Shown here: one piece after another, positions 12,101 through 21,013 of the stretch | How the letters are laid out: the number at the start of each line of letters is the position of its first letter | Position numbering within the stretch: position 1 is the first letter of the stretch | NCBI GenBank assembly: GCA_917880885.1 | Contig: OU862928.1 | Span: 38,552,962-38,616,961, forward strand | Direction: 5' to 3' | Length of the DNA: 64,000 bases | DNA from: Limnephilus marmoratus | Lineage: Eukaryota; Arthropoda; Insecta; Trichoptera; Limnephilidae | Notes under the pieces: model-generated | Database searches by the model: none | Told to the model about the DNA's origin: nothing | Seen by the model: the letters and a program-made list of their open reading frames with translations, nothing else | Position numbers and translations under genes: made by a program

Positions 12101-12512
12101 TTGAATTCCAAACAACTGAAAGAGGAACTTCGGGAGATAATGATGAGCAAAAATTTTTCCAGCCTTGACGTTTTTTGTTTTTTAGAAGACGTTTGGTCTT
12201 AGCTTCAATTTGTTTATACTGAAGGAAGTTCTCCATATTCATATTTGTTGAATAAATTTTCGCATATTTTTTCCTCATATCTACTGCGTCTGAGCATTCA
12301 ATATCCCACCAAGGAGCTGGGGGAGGTTTCCCTTTGTTACGTGTCGTTTTAATGGGGATGAATTTTTCTGCGGCCGTAATGACTGCAGACACAAATAAAT
12401 CGTAACATTCCGCAACATTTTCTGTAGTTGGAGAGGGCAGATTTTGCACAGAGAACTTTGTATGATTTGAATAGTCATTCCAGTTGGCTCTGGCAGTTAA
12501 GAAATTAAGGCA
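9181..12512 (-). mobile_element. LINE-2A: 5'-truncated RT-RNase H retrotransposon
   Basis: A minus-strand non-LTR element bounded by a 14-base T run (9,181-9,194, its poly(A) tail) and an abrupt 5' end at 12,512, with an exact 13-bp flanking repeat. The reading frame is open right up to the truncation, so the missing part holds ORF1 and the endonuclease. The 3' UTR is 9,195-9,488. It inserted just upstream of LINE-1A's 5' end. Confidence 0.92.
9489..12512 (-). CDS. LINE ORF2 fragment: reverse transcriptase plus RNase H
   Basis: About 1,007 codons in one uninterrupted frame from the 5' truncation at 12,512 to the stop at 9,489. The first ~150 residues are the linker after the missing endonuclease. 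RT motifs follow: SYRPIALSS, LDVCGAFDNV, KGLPQGSVLSP and QYADDLF. About 300 residues later an RNase H domain has IYTDGSK, the glutamate in FTAECIA, LSDSLSAL and IPSHCGIPGNEKAD. The C-terminus carries a cysteine/histidine cluster (RIGHCCHNVH, then CECRLGEEDLNHIFFSC) as in I-group and related LINEs. No stop or frameshift interrupts the domains, which suggests a recent insertion. Without endonuclease and promoter it cannot act alone. Clade assignment beyond an RNase H-bearing LINE (I/LOA-like) is inference. Confidence 0.9.
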   Translation of the reverse strand, partial: CLNFLTARANWNDYSNHTKFSVQNLPSPTTENVAECYDLFVSAVITAAEKFIPIKTTRNKGKPPPAPWWDIECSDAVDMRKKYAKIYSTNMNMENFLQYKQIEAKTKRLLKNKKRQGWKNFCSSLSPEVPLSVVWNSIRRFKGSHVPTVTRPLTSEWVKEFADKLAPQTASNFNETEFTYSFKTRGWMDTHFNLTELREVLNDLTDSSAGVDGIPYSFIKNCDITTLNYFLSIINLIFDSGKIPSSWKTQIIVPILKPQKDPYSGLSYRPIALSSSLVKIAEHMIKRRLDWYVENEKILPSSQFGFRKRKSTIESVSILTSDIQLALADNEFLVGVCLDVCGAFDNVLLDVLFNKLLKIGIPRKLSSFIINLLLTRKIQIQVLDSPPLERIVNKGLPQGSVLSPILFNIYTFDLHRSMHPSCKILQYADDLFIYISGRIISILEDVLNFCMKNLDTWLKNHGLEISPSKSNVIVFSRKRVTPRITVQINNSILPMQVQIRFLGVILDSKLTWNPYVNLIINKCQAGLNILRAVSRVWWGSHPFTQKLFYNAYVRSHLDYATFLIEPTSKKNLARLDRIQFQSLRLIIGAMRSSPINALQVEAVEAPLHFRRQFLADKFLFKCLRLSNHPLKDKITALTAQVKSLPYWRNKSIPLLVKSLHTYCAYKPLLNLSDRLPLYANSFRIHLCKPNILFSLGIINNHDAPRKLIQILNSKYSNWKIIYTDGSKSPLSNHVGAAFHCPSDQVDRKIKLPKEASVFTAECIAIFESLKYIDDVHIGNFLILSDSLSALQKLNSSPFHYPEDDFCVGIRTLIHKLTDSGKEIVLAWIPSHCGIPGNEKADSLAKDAIISGDILYKFLNTDDIFIKLKENMISTWQNHWEESSQSKGYSFFTIQPTIPSKPWFSRLSFNKFSTSSICRMRIGHCCHNVHLTKIHIKNSAMCECRLGEEDLNHIFFSCPINNSYKNFIPHLISSGILPPYNIACLLSSVNKRVYKVSANFLNINSINL

Positions 12513-12525
12513 GATTCAAACTATT
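12513..12525. repeat. Target-site duplication of LINE-2A, right copy
   Basis: Exact second copy of GATTCAAACTATT found at 9,168-9,180. Confidence 0.85.
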
Positions 12526-12599
12526 AGGGGAGTAACTTAAAGATTTTCAAAAATAGAATCCTGATTCAACAATTATTGTTTTGCAAAATGTCATTCTCA

Positions 12600-12815
12600 A
12601 ACACGCGAACTGTCAAACGTGCGATAGTCGTTGGGTTTTCTGAAATTATCCAATTTTCTGCGCAATTTTCTTAATTTTTCTCTCCATATAAACCATCCTC
12701 GTACTTTAAGGAATATTCTAAAAAAAGAATTAGCGAAATCGGTTCAGCTGCTCTGGAGATTCGCGCTTAGCAACACATTAAGCGATTCATTTTTATATAT
12801 TAGAAGATATATTGA
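12600..12815 (+). mobile_element. Remnant of a Helitron-like or MITE terminus
   Basis: The block ATCGGTTCAGCTGCTCTGG, then CGCGCTTAGCAACACATTAA and CATTTTTATATATTAGAAG, resembles the 3' part of short non-autonomous elements common in moth and butterfly genomes (from memory). There is no coding sequence. Confidence 0.45.
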
Positions 12816-12884
12816 ATGACGGAATAAGCCAGAGGACTGAGGGATTAATTTAAAAAAAAACTGCTCCAATCCTCTTCCATGCAA

Positions 12885-13645
12885 TCAATGACGACCGGCG
12901 TGGTCTAAAGGGTAAGGCTCTTGACTCGCAATCCGAAGGTTTCTGGATCGAAACCCGGCGTGGGCAAATACATTTTATTTGATTAATTTGTGTTATTTAA
13001 CAATTAATTCAGTTAAAAATAGTAGGTATATAGTAAATTTGAAGCATTCGAGATGTGGATCTACAGAAGAATTCTCAAGACGAATGAATTACAAATATTA
13101 TTAAAACAATAAAAATACCAAAACTTCAATATCTAGGACATGTGATGAGAGATCCAGACAAGTACGAGATCTTGCACCTCATAATGCAGGGAAAGATTGC
13201 CGGAAGACGGGGCCCTGGAAGAAGGAGAACCTTATGGCTGAAAAACTTGAGACAGTGGTTTGGCCAGCCTACTGTAGCAGTAAAGCACTTCCGGGCCGCA
13301 GTAAACAAAGTTCGCAAAGCCAACATGATAGCCAAAGTCCGTTGAACGGACAGAGCACGAAAATAAGAAGAATAGTATATTTGCGGCACGTTCCAGAGTG
13401 GAAGATACTCTCAGTATCGCCCTGGTATAAAACCACCATTTAGAATTGGAATGTTGCTTGAAATGGCGTTAGCCGTGTTTGCTGACCAGATCTGAATAGC
13501 CTGGTACTTCCCCACCGTCCTCATCCCCATCTCCTTCCCCTCCCCACTACCTTCAGCCTCACAATATACCCCAATTGGTGATGCCATGCTATTGGGTCTA
13601 GATGGGAGCAGCTGGGACTCTGGTGAGTTATTCACATTAAAAAAA
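12885..13645 (+). mobile_element. SINE-1 copy 1: tRNA-headed SINE, split by a LINE tail
   Basis: The 5' head (12,890-12,965) looks tRNA-derived: an A-box-like TGGTCTAAAGGGTA and a B-box-like GGATCGAAACCCG. A body follows that matches the copies at 42,860-43,255 and 22,520-22,850, where GCCGCAAATATACT, the AGTATCGCCCTGG block and CACAATATACCCCAATTGG recur. Bases 13,042-13,371 are foreign to the family. They are a LINE 3' end flanked by near-identical 12-bp words at 13,030-13,041 and 13,372-13,383. The SINE 3' end is near GACTCTGGTGAG at 13,617-13,628. Confidence 0.7.
13042..13371 (+). pseudogene. LINE 3' fragment (ORF2 C-terminus) inside SINE-1
   Basis: The fragment starts with a frame reading AFEMWIYRRIL, shifts, then continues at 13,130-13,345 with GHVMRDPDKYEILHL, IAGRRGPGRRRTLWL and NLRQWFG before a stop. 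This is the usual C-terminal pattern of RTE/R4-type LINEs (GHV-R, GRP-RW). The tail is an AATAAGAAGAAT simple sequence rather than poly(A). The flanking words atagtaaatttg and atagtatatttg differ at one base and are the likely target duplication. Confidence 0.7.
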
Positions 13646-14389
13646 CGAGCGTGCTTTATACCACACGATTGAAGTAAAACTTCTTTAACTCTATCTATAT
13701 GATTGGAAGAGAGAAAGAAAATGTGCGCGCGCACTGCTCTCTCTTGCTCCTACAGTGTGATACAGACAATAGACCTGCACTGTGTCTTAGATATATGAAA
13801 CGTAACTGGCTATGAGAGAAAGAGAGAAAGAAAATCTGTGTTCGCACCTCTCTCTTGTCCCTACAGTAATATACGAAAAGTAAGTCTCTCTCTTTCTATC
13901 TTCACTAACTTATATCTCCCTCTCAACTACAGTTCGCCTCGCTTTTCGTAACGCCCTCGTCACGCATTCACCAACTTACTTCCCAAGTCTTTACTTAAAA
14001 AAATCCACCTCTTGCTCAGTCCAACTGTGAGTCACTTCCATTGGGGCACTCATGCAATCATCGTTTCTGATCTCAATTCATTGCAGTCTCATTTTATCCA
14101 ATATTTTTATTTTTATGGCATATTTTTTCTGCGTCCTCCGTCAGCTATAGATCCTACAGCGCTCCATATTAAATATTCCCTCGAAACAATAAAATTAACG
14201 CGCAATACAGTTATAGCGTGGGACCATTTCCCAGGCCCCTTGCCCCCAGTTCCTATACAGAAACAGTCTGTGTTTATTATTATTTTATTATTATTAGTTG
14301 GGCAGGCACTGACTGGCGAAATAACAGCATTATATGACGGAGGTCATCTAATCTCCATTAATAATATACTTTAAGATAATCACGTGTCT
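13646..14389. other. No gene; purine-rich simple sequence
   Basis: Contains GAGAGAAAGAGAGAAAG runs near 13,700-13,840 and CTCTCTCTTTC near 13,890. A 120-codon frame at 14,012-14,374 has no recognisable domain, no codon bias and no splice or promoter context that I would trust. Confidence 0.4.
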
Positions 14390-14580
14390 TTTCTACGGAT
14401 ATTTCAGTAGAAGGCAAGACACGCAGAGAGCAAATTGCATCTAACAGTAAATGTTGAAAGAAGCGTAAAAATTGTTGGTAGAAGATGTCGGAACCCTTGA
14501 TGAAGACATGGCACGACTAAGTTGATCAAATAGTTGAGTCAAGAGCCGGAATAATAGAAGAGTATGATGTACTATACGTT
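14390..14580 (+). pseudogene. Degraded 3' end of a LINE related to LINE-5A
   Basis: The words GACATGGCACGA, TTGAGTC and AATAATAGAAGAGTATG match, in the same order, the LINE 3' end at 34,350-34,420. The reading frame is destroyed. Confidence 0.5.
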
Positions 14581-14720
14581 CAATTTCTATATCCGCTATA
14601 TCAACTTTCACTGATTCGGAGAAAACCGCAAAAAACTGTCACATCTCTAGCGTAAATAAAAAATTGCATTTTCTTTTTTTATATAAGGGATTGGAGTAAT
14701 ATACATTCGAAAAGAGTTTA

Positions 14721-15118
14721 TCTAATATATAAAATTCTCGTGTCACGGTGTTAGTTATCGTACTCCTCCGAAACGGCTAGACCAATTTTGATGAAATTTT
14801 GTGTGCTTATCTGGTAGGTCTGAGAATCGACCAACATCTATTTTTCATACCCCTAAAAAGCGGGAAGACGGGGAAGGTGGAAGGGGAACGCGGGAGGGGA
14901 AGGGGACGTTTGAGGGGGGTGGGTAACTCGGGAGGGGGGTTCGCGGGACGGGGGAAGGGCGGGGGGTGGAGTGAGGGAAGGTGGAGGTGACGGAGTGGGA
15001 ACGCGAGAGGGGAAGAGGACGCAGGAGAAGAAGGGGAACGGGACGAATGGAAAAGGACACTCAGGGAGAAATAATGTCTTTATTAAATGGCATAGCAACG
15101 CATGCCGAGACCAGCTAG
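14721..15118 (+). mobile_element. Complete non-autonomous Helitron, 398 bp
   Basis: The 5' end is TCTAATATATAAAATTCTCG preceded by A (14,720). The 3' end is a GGCAT-loop-ATGCC hairpin (15,089-15,106), then GAGACCAGCTAG followed by T (15,119). This matches the A|TC...CTRR|T signature of Helitrons, which leave no target duplication. The interior holds an imperfect match to the common insect block CTCCGAAACGGCTAGACCAA and a long purine-rich tract. No Rep-helicase is encoded, so it would depend on an element elsewhere. Confidence 0.85.
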
Positions 15119-15167
15119 TTTTTCAACATATGTCTAGAAATAGTTAAGTAATTTGTATAAATAAAAT

Positions 15168-15870
15168 GGATATAGCGGATTTTGATACTCACTTCGTGAT
15201 TTATACAGGGTGTTAAGGGACGTACCGGACTTACTTTAACCAGTGATTCCTGACATTATTTGGAGTAAAAAATGTAAATGAAATTTTGGTCTCCGGTGAC
15301 TTTTTTGACGACTTTTTTTTTTCAAAAATTTTTTCTTCATAATCAAAGAAAAAAAAATTTCTTCCGCATGTCGTTATTGGTCACTCAACCGGGTGTCCGA
15401 CGAACCCCTTACCCCGCCTCCAGCTGTTCAACAACTACCATTTTTTTTATGTTTTTGTAGAAAAAAAAAAAAAAAAACATCAAAAATGTCACCGGAGACC
15501 AAAATTTTATTTACTTTTTTTATTCCAAATAATGTCAGGAATCACTGGTTAAAGTAAGTCAAGTACGTCCCTTAACATCCTGTATGGAATATAGAGGCTT
15601 TTGAAACTCAACTGACCTGAGGGGCATGTTTCTACACCCGCTATCCTGGCAAAATAACTGCTCGTGATTGGTTGAATTCCGATATAGCGGGTTTTGATAG
15701 TAACTTCTTGGATGATATAGCGGGTTTTGTTTTTCACTCGCAGTTTTAACATGGTTTTTGGTCGTGATAAAGGAGGTTTTAAAACTCAATTTTAGATTAG
15801 TCTTGTTACTCGCAAAAATGTGAACAAGATTTATTATTTTGTCGAAAAATCGGATATAGCGGGTATTGAA
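15168..15870 (+). repeat. Degenerate array of a GATATAGCGGGTTTTGA motif
   Basis: The motif appears at about 15,169, 15,681, 15,715 and 15,853, and in reverse at about 14,588. If the 377-bp MITE and one TA are subtracted, the first two occurrences are about 133 bp apart, close to the 138 bp between the last two. Nearby words such as TTTTGAAACTCAA and TTTTAAAACTCAA also recur. This looks like an eroded tandem repeat that was later hit by the MITE. Confidence 0.5.
15206..15582. mobile_element. TA-flanked MITE, 377 bp, ~95-bp inverted repeats
   Basis: The left end CAGGGTGTTAAGGGACGTAC and the right end, read on minus, CAGGATGTTAAGGGACGTAC extend into long inverted arms that include the shared TAACCAGTGATTCCTGACA. 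Both ends are flanked by TA (15,204-15,205 and 15,583-15,584), as expected for a Tc1/mariner-superfamily target. The interior has several A and T runs and no transposase. Confidence 0.82.
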
Positions 15871-16039
15871 ATTATAGGATTCATATATATTATGAGGAAT
15901 GTGTGCCAAGTCATGTGTAGCGGCTGATCCACTCTGCATGCTTAGTTTTTTGGTTGGATTATGTTAGGTAGGCAACATAAAACAATATAGAATACATTTT
16001 ATCAGTGTAATTTTAAAGCAAGCAGTAATTCCAGATGAA

Positions 16040-16525
16040 CTATAAAGTAGCATCATTAGACCAATTTACAAAGGTGGCAAACATTCAGATATACAAAATT
16101 ATAGGCCAATCAGCATTTTGCCAGCCCTAGAAAAAATCCTTGAAAAATACATTTCCATAAAACTTAACAAATATTTAGAATCTTTCACCTTGCTAGATCC
16201 CAACTAGTATGGATTTCAAAAGAAAAAGAGTACGGAAATGTTGCTTCAGGAATTTTCAAATCACATAAATTACGAATTAAATTTAAAAAAACTTTAAAAA
16301 ATGTGTTGGTTTTGTTCATAGATAACTCAAAGGCGTTTGATACCATTGATACAAATAAACTATTAGAAACAATGGAGGCAATAGGAATTAGAGGTAAGCT
16401 ACTAGTATTGTTAAAAAATTTACTAACTGATCGACAAATAGCAGTAAAAATACGTAAAAAATTAAAAAAAAATCTCAACAGGTGTTCCGCAGGGGTCAAT
16501 TTTAGGGCCAACCCTTTATATTATA
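16040..16525 (+). pseudogene. LINE-0 reverse transcriptase, first piece
   Basis: Several frames together read an RT N-terminal half: RPIYKGGKHSD, NYRPISILPALEKIL, a stop-interrupted QYGF-type block, then FIDNSKAFDTIDTNKLLE (about 16,315-16,370) and a frameshifted GVPQGSILGP equivalent near 16,480-16,510. Multiple small indels and a stop mark it as an old, dead copy. It breaks off at 16,525, where the TTC-rich 3' tail of LINE-3 begins. Confidence 0.75.
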
Positions 16526-16547
16526 TTCTTCTTCTTCTTCGATGGCG

Positions 16548-17051
16548 CTACAGCCCATATCGAGCTTTAGCCTCCTGCAACAGTCGCCTCCAACTCCTCC
16601 TGTCCTCAGCGGCTGACTTCCAATTTGGTACCTGGAGAAGCTGTGCTGCATCCCTTCTTACTTCGTCTTCCCACCTCAGTCTGGGTCTTCCCACTTTTCT
16701 CTTTCCACCTGGGTGTACAGTCAAAATTCTTTTTGGGACGCGTGTATCCGGCATTCTCTGTACATGCCCAGCCCATCTCAGCCTGAGGAGTCTCATATGT
16801 TTTGAGATGCTAGGTGCCTTATATATATTATACAATTCTGTATTGTGCCGGATGCGCCACTGTTCACCCTCTTTCACGGGTCCACATATTCTTCTCAGTA
16901 CTTTTCTTTCAAAAGTATCCAGCATTTCAGCCATCTTTACCGTCAGTGTCAGCGCCTCACATCCATATGCCAATACAGTTCTAACAATGGTCTTATATAT
17001 GGTTATTTTGGTTTTTCTGTGGACACTACGTGACTTAAACACTGGCAGCAA
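16548..17051 (-). pseudogene. LINE-3 ORF2 C-terminal region
   Basis: About 167 codons. Motifs are VLAYGCEALTL, FERKVLRRICGP, LRLRWAGHVQRMPDTRVPKR and GKRKVGRPRLRWEDEV, ending LLQEAKARYGL. This is the conserved C-terminal module after the RT domain in this LINE group (GHV-RM, GRP-RW-D). It overlaps the core frame by about 50 bases in another frame, so one indel separates them. Confidence 0.82.
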
Positions 17052-17947
17052 AGAGAAGTATGTTTTGTTGGCTGCTGTGATTCTCCTTCTGATTTCTGCT
17101 GGATCCTCATTATTCTCAATCTGGAGCCCAGGTAGGCGAATTGGTCGACCACTTCGTATAAGTAGTTGTCTTTGAATTGTGCACTACTTCTTCTTCTGTG
17201 TGAAGGGTTTCTGCTCTGTATCATCATTTTCGTTTTGTTGACATTAACCTGCAGTCCTACTTCCCGTGCTGCTGTTTCTAAAGGATCGAAGACCTCCTTA
17301 ATGGCTGAAATTGATCTTCCGACAATGTTAATGTCATCCGCATATCCGACAACTTGACTGCTCTTGAAACAAATATTGGAGCCAATGTCTATTAGCGTTT
17401 TTCTTATTACATGTTCGAGCACAATGTTGAAGAGAGTGGGAGCCAGACCATCCCCCTGTTTTAGTCCCTGCGATACTGTGAATTCTTCGGACAATTCCCC
17501 ATCTATTTTGACCTGACATCTTGAGTCTGACATTGTGGCTTTGATGAGCCTAACCAATTTAGGTGGAATCTGGAATTGAAGTAGTATGTCATATAGACAC
17601 TCCCGATCTATGCTATCATATGCTTGCTTGAAATCTATGAATAGTTGGTGTATGTCTATTTCAAACTCCCAGCACTTTGCCAAGATCTGCCTGACGGTGA
17701 ACAGTTGGTATGTTGTGGATCTACCGGTGCGGAAGCCTACCTGATACTCTCCCAGTAGGTTTTCTGCGTACCTATCAATTCTTTGTTTCAGTATCATGGT
17801 GTAGATCTTATATGCTGTGCATAGAAGTGATATGCCTCTATGATTTTTGCATTTTAGCTTGTCACCCTTTTTATGAATTGGACATATTATGCTTATTTGC
17901 CATTCCTCTGGGATTTTTTCCAAAGTCCATATTTTTGTTATTAACTT
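17003..17947 (-). pseudogene. LINE-3 reverse transcriptase core
   Basis: Reads WTLEKIPEEWQ, then HRGISLLCTAYKIYTMIL, FRTGRSTTYQLFTVRQIL, LFIDFKQAYDSIDRECLY, QGLKQGDGLAPTLFN and VGYADDINIVG, with the catalytic aspartate pair intact. The HRGISLL and QAYDSI wording fits RTE/R4-like LINEs. The sequence before WTLEKIP belongs to the LINE-4 insert; the true N-terminal continuation is at 18,542-18,660. The frame shifts near 17,040 into the C-terminal piece. Confidence 0.82.
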
Positions 17948-18532
17948 CTCTCTCTCTCTGGTTTCAATCCTGGGATTGGTTTGCAGCAATTTCCTTTAGT
18001 TTCCTCTTCCATTCTTCCCTGTCTTGTGCGGTGTCCACCAGCAGGTCCTCCAGGTACTCTCGGCGTGGGCGTCCCCTAGAGTTTGTCCCCTCGGTCATAC
18101 CCTCCATTATGGAATGCAAGAGGCCTTCTTGTCGTATTACATGGCCGATCCATCTTGCACGCCTTTCGGACAAGGTCCTGAGCAGGTGCCTTCCTCCTTC
18201 GATTCTTTGGAGAACCTCCTCATTTGTAATGTGGTCTCTCCAGGAAATTCCTAATAGTCTTCTATAGGACCACATCTCAAAAGCCTCTAGTCTCCGTTTA
18301 TCTCTTTTGGATGGGCACCATGTTTCGCAGCCGTACATCAAGATACTCCATACATAGGTCTTGATGAGGAGTATTCTCAGCTTTAGGTCTATATTATTTG
18401 ATTCAATTATTTTCGACCTTTTATTGAAAGCAAGCCTAGCCTGGTGTATACGGCTGTCGACATCGCTCTTAGACCGACCGTCCCATGTTATTTTGCTCCC
18501 GAGATAGACAAACTCCTTGTAACTAACTTATG
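17948..18532 (-). mobile_element. LINE-4: 3' fragment nested inside LINE-3
   Basis: A minus-strand 585-bp insert flanked by exact 9-bp words TATTAACTT (17,939-17,947 and 18,533-18,541). Its 3' tail is (GA)n (CTCTCTCTCT on plus from 17,948). The frame runs from GSKITWDGRSKSDVDSRIHQ through TYVWSILMYGCETW, EAFEMWSYRRLLGISWRDHI and RRARWIGHVIRQEG to a stop near 17,964. This is an ORF2 C-terminus distinct from LINE-3's. It is the third layer: LINE-4 in LINE-3 in LINE-0. Confidence 0.88.
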
Positions 18533-18660
18533 TATTAACTTATGTAGCAGATTTCTCAGGTGCTCATTTCCATATTTGAACAACTCTGCCGGCAGGTTGT
18601 CTTTCCCAGGTGATTTGTTGTTTTTAAGTTTCTTTAGTGCAGCATTTATTTCATAAATGT
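18533..18660 (-). pseudogene. LINE-3 RT N-terminal piece, cut off by LINE-4
   Basis: The minus frame reads YEINAALKKLKNNKSPGKD, then LPAELFKYGNEHLRNLLHKLI, and stops at the LINE-4 boundary. Removing LINE-4 and one 9-bp repeat joins HKLI directly to TKIWTLEKIPEEW in the same frame. It begins at the 5' truncation of LINE-3 near 18,660. Confidence 0.8.
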
Positions 18661-18890
18661 CTCAATAATTAAAATACTAAACTGTTTTCGTATACGCAGA
18701 CGATACGGCGCTCGTAATATCGCACGAAGACCTGATTACTGCAATGAACCATATGCAGCTTGATTTTATTGCCCTTTTGAAATGGTCTCATGACGCAGAT
18801 CTCATAATAAATGCCAAAAAAACTAAAATAATGCACATAAGATGTCCACATGCCAGATATAGTGTAATTCCTTCGTTATATATATAATAT
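18661..18890 (+). pseudogene. LINE-0 reverse transcriptase, catalytic YADD piece
   Basis: The plus frame reads FVYADDTALVISHEDL, then HMQLDFIALLKWSHDADLII and NAKKTKIMHIR. This is the RT catalytic motif and the start of the thumb. It continues LINE-0 after LINE-3 and stops at an AT-rich stretch where the palindromic MITE begins. Confidence 0.8.
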
Positions 18891-18899
18891 AATATGTGT

Positions 18900-19205
18900 G
18901 TTACTGTAAAAGCCCGAACTACGGTAAATCCTAAGATTTTCCGGTAAATCCTAAGATTTACCAACTCTTAATGGTAAAAGTCCGAACCGTTCTATAATCA
19001 TCGTTCACCAACCTAACCTAACCTAACATGTACTAAATTCTAATGGTAAAAGCTTTTACCATTAGAATTTAGTACATGTTGGGTTAGGTTAGGTTAGGTT
19101 AGGTTAGGTTAGGTTGGTCAACGATGATTATAGAACGGTTTGGACTTTTACCATAAAGAGTTGGTAAATCTTAGGATTTACCAATATTCGGGCTTTTACG
19201 GTAAC
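18900..19205. mobile_element. Palindromic MITE carrying TTAGG repeats
   Basis: The element is almost entirely one inverted repeat centred between 19,052 and 19,053 (AAAAG|CTTTT). Termini are GTTACTGTAAAAGCCCGAA and, on minus, GTTACCGTAAAAGCCCGAA. The left arm has about three CCTAA units and the right arm about seven TTAGG units at the matching position. An ATATA word flanks it, and removing it rejoins the LINE-0 frame (S-L-Y-I-Q-T). Superfamily is unknown. Confidence 0.8.
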
Positions 19206-19968
19206 ATATACAAACATTTGACTGCTTACATAAAAATGTTGCACAGCCCTGTTCATGTGAAACCATTGATTATGTCAAAAATTATGTATATTTGGGTGTT
19301 ACTATTGACTGCTACATGAAATGGGACGTACACATTACTAATGTTTGTAAACGTCTGCGGTCTATTGTGGGTAGGATTTATAAAATAAAATATTTTGTGC
19401 CTTTAAGTACTTTAAAATTAATATACGTATCTCTGGCTGAATCAACTATCCGTTATGGACTTACTTCTTGGGGGCATTCTTGTAAAAGTAATGTAAATTA
19501 TATCCAAACATTGCCCCAACAAAATTATTAATCCCTAAGTACACCAATGAACACAGAAGTGACAATAAATTAATAAACAAGTCTCTAAATGTTTTACCTG
19601 TCAGAGGTTTATTGTTTTATAATATATTATTTATACACGCATATATATTACAAAACATTACACAATGAAACTTTGCCTGTCCAACTGGGAAGGATACCCG
19701 TTTCAGGACAGCCAAATTGTATATTTAGTTCATAATATTATTAACAAACGAATAAGTTTAATAATATTATTTTAAGTCAACATGTTATATTGTCCGATTC
19801 CTTGTACAGGGAAAGAGTTTATCATAAACATAATACAAGATTCACTCAAAATGAAGGATTGGTGGTTCCGAAATGTACCAATAAATACGGTGAAAGGACC
19901 CTAAACTATATTGTACCCAAAATATTCAATAAACTACCAATGACAATCAAAAATAATAACGTTTTTAA
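19206..19968 (+). pseudogene. LINE-0 ORF2 C-terminal half
   Basis: The frame at about 19,208-19,531 contains DYVKNYVYLGVTIDCYMKW and YVSLAESTIRYGLTSWG, the thumb and post-RT region. After indels near 19,510-19,790, a second frame reads HKHNTRFTQNEGLVVPKC, TLNYIVPKIFNKLPMTI and KNNNVF, then enters foldback element A. The NTR...P...Y..PK.FN.LP pattern is typical of Jockey/CR1 ORF2 ends. Confidence 0.8.
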
Positions 19969-20951
19969 ACGACTTCAAAAAGGAGGAGGTTCTCAATTCG
20001 ACTGTATTTATTTATTTTTATTTTTTTTGTTTGTAACCTCAGAACTTTCGACTGGGTGAACCGATATTGATGGTTTTTTTTTTTATTTGAAAGCTGGTGC
20101 TTCCCATGTGGTCCCATTTTAATTTGGTCTAGTTCTGACAATGGAATCCATGAGAAAACCATATAAGTCTTAAATTTGCATAAAGTATGTGCGCGACAAA
20201 TGGACGAATATCTCAATATCACGCTAACCGATTTCAATGATTCTTTTTTTATTGGAAAGGATGTACTTCAAGGATAGATTGATGAGAGTTTGGTTAGGTT
20301 CTGATTATCGGATCCATGACAAAGTAACGGAACTCTTCAATTCTTAGGAGCAAATTAACGAAACTCGGCCGAATGTCTTAATTTGACCCTAATGTCGTTA
20401 TGGTCAAATTATGTCTGTCTCATATGAGCAGCACGTTTAGAAGATCTACCCATATTCAGACAAATTAGCGTACTTCAGATTCACTAAAAATCAAAAAATA
20501 AACAAAAATTTTAACAAAACAAAAAAACGACTTCAAAAATGCACTAAAAAGTAAAAAAAATAATTTCGTATTCTTCTACAACTTCATAATCGACTTACTT
20601 TTTCTACTCATCAATATGTAGGTACGATTGTTATTTTTTAAGTCGGTGTCAGCAAAGGCACCCGGCCCGGCGCGGCGTGTTTACTTGACAGCTCCCCTCA
20701 CGCCGCGGCCCTGCTCTCGCCTCGTCAAGTCGCTTGTGCGACACAAGCACATCTCACCTATAACTATAACTATGTATGTAGTTATAAACCTACCATGACT
20801 GACACCGATTCCAAAAATGACAGTCGTACCTACATATTGATGAGTAGAAAAAGTAAGTCGATTATGAAGTTGTATAGAAGAATACGAAATTATTTTTTTA
20901 TTTTTAGTGCATTTTTGAAGTCGTTTTTTGTTTTGTTAAATTTTTTGTTTA
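19969..20951 (+). mobile_element. Foldback element A, TTAA-flanked, 983 bp
   Basis: Flanked by TTAA at 19,965-19,968 and 20,952-20,955. It begins ACGACTTCAAAAAGGAGG and ends in TTTTGTTAAATTTTTTGTTTA. An internal inverted pair (about 20,500-20,650 and 20,798-20,945) shares ACGACTTCAAAAATGCACT and the GTCGTACCTACATATTGATG family of words around a GC-rich loop. Copies B (21,364-22,229) and C (52,146-52,830) are in the opposite orientation. No transposase is present. TTAA targets suggest a piggyBac-type enzyme, but the termini are not canonical piggyBac ends. Confidence 0.78.
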
Positions 20952-21013
20952 TTAATGGTAAAGTCAAATATAAACTAAAGAAATGGCTATTAGATAGGGA
21001 TGATTTATATTGA
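20952..21013 (+). pseudogene. LINE-0 ORF2 last codons
   Basis: Reads NGKVKYKLKKWLLDRDDLY and a stop. It joins in frame to NNVF at 19,964 when element A and one TTAA are removed. The LINE-0 3' UTR follows to about 21,373. Confidence 0.8.

Larger units (their letters stand above)
16526..18660 (-). mobile_element. LINE-3: 5'-truncated RTE/R4-like LINE inside LINE-0
   Basis: A minus-strand element with a (GAA)n-type 3' tail (TTCTTCTTCTTC on plus at about 16,529). Its RT frame stays open to the 5' truncation near 18,660. It is interrupted by LINE-4 at 17,948-18,532. I could not find a clear target duplication in LINE-0, so a small target deletion is possible. Confidence 0.8.

Noticed and set aside
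14845..15098. Proline-rich minus frames
   Set aside because: Reverse of the purine-rich tract of the Helitron at 14,721-15,118.
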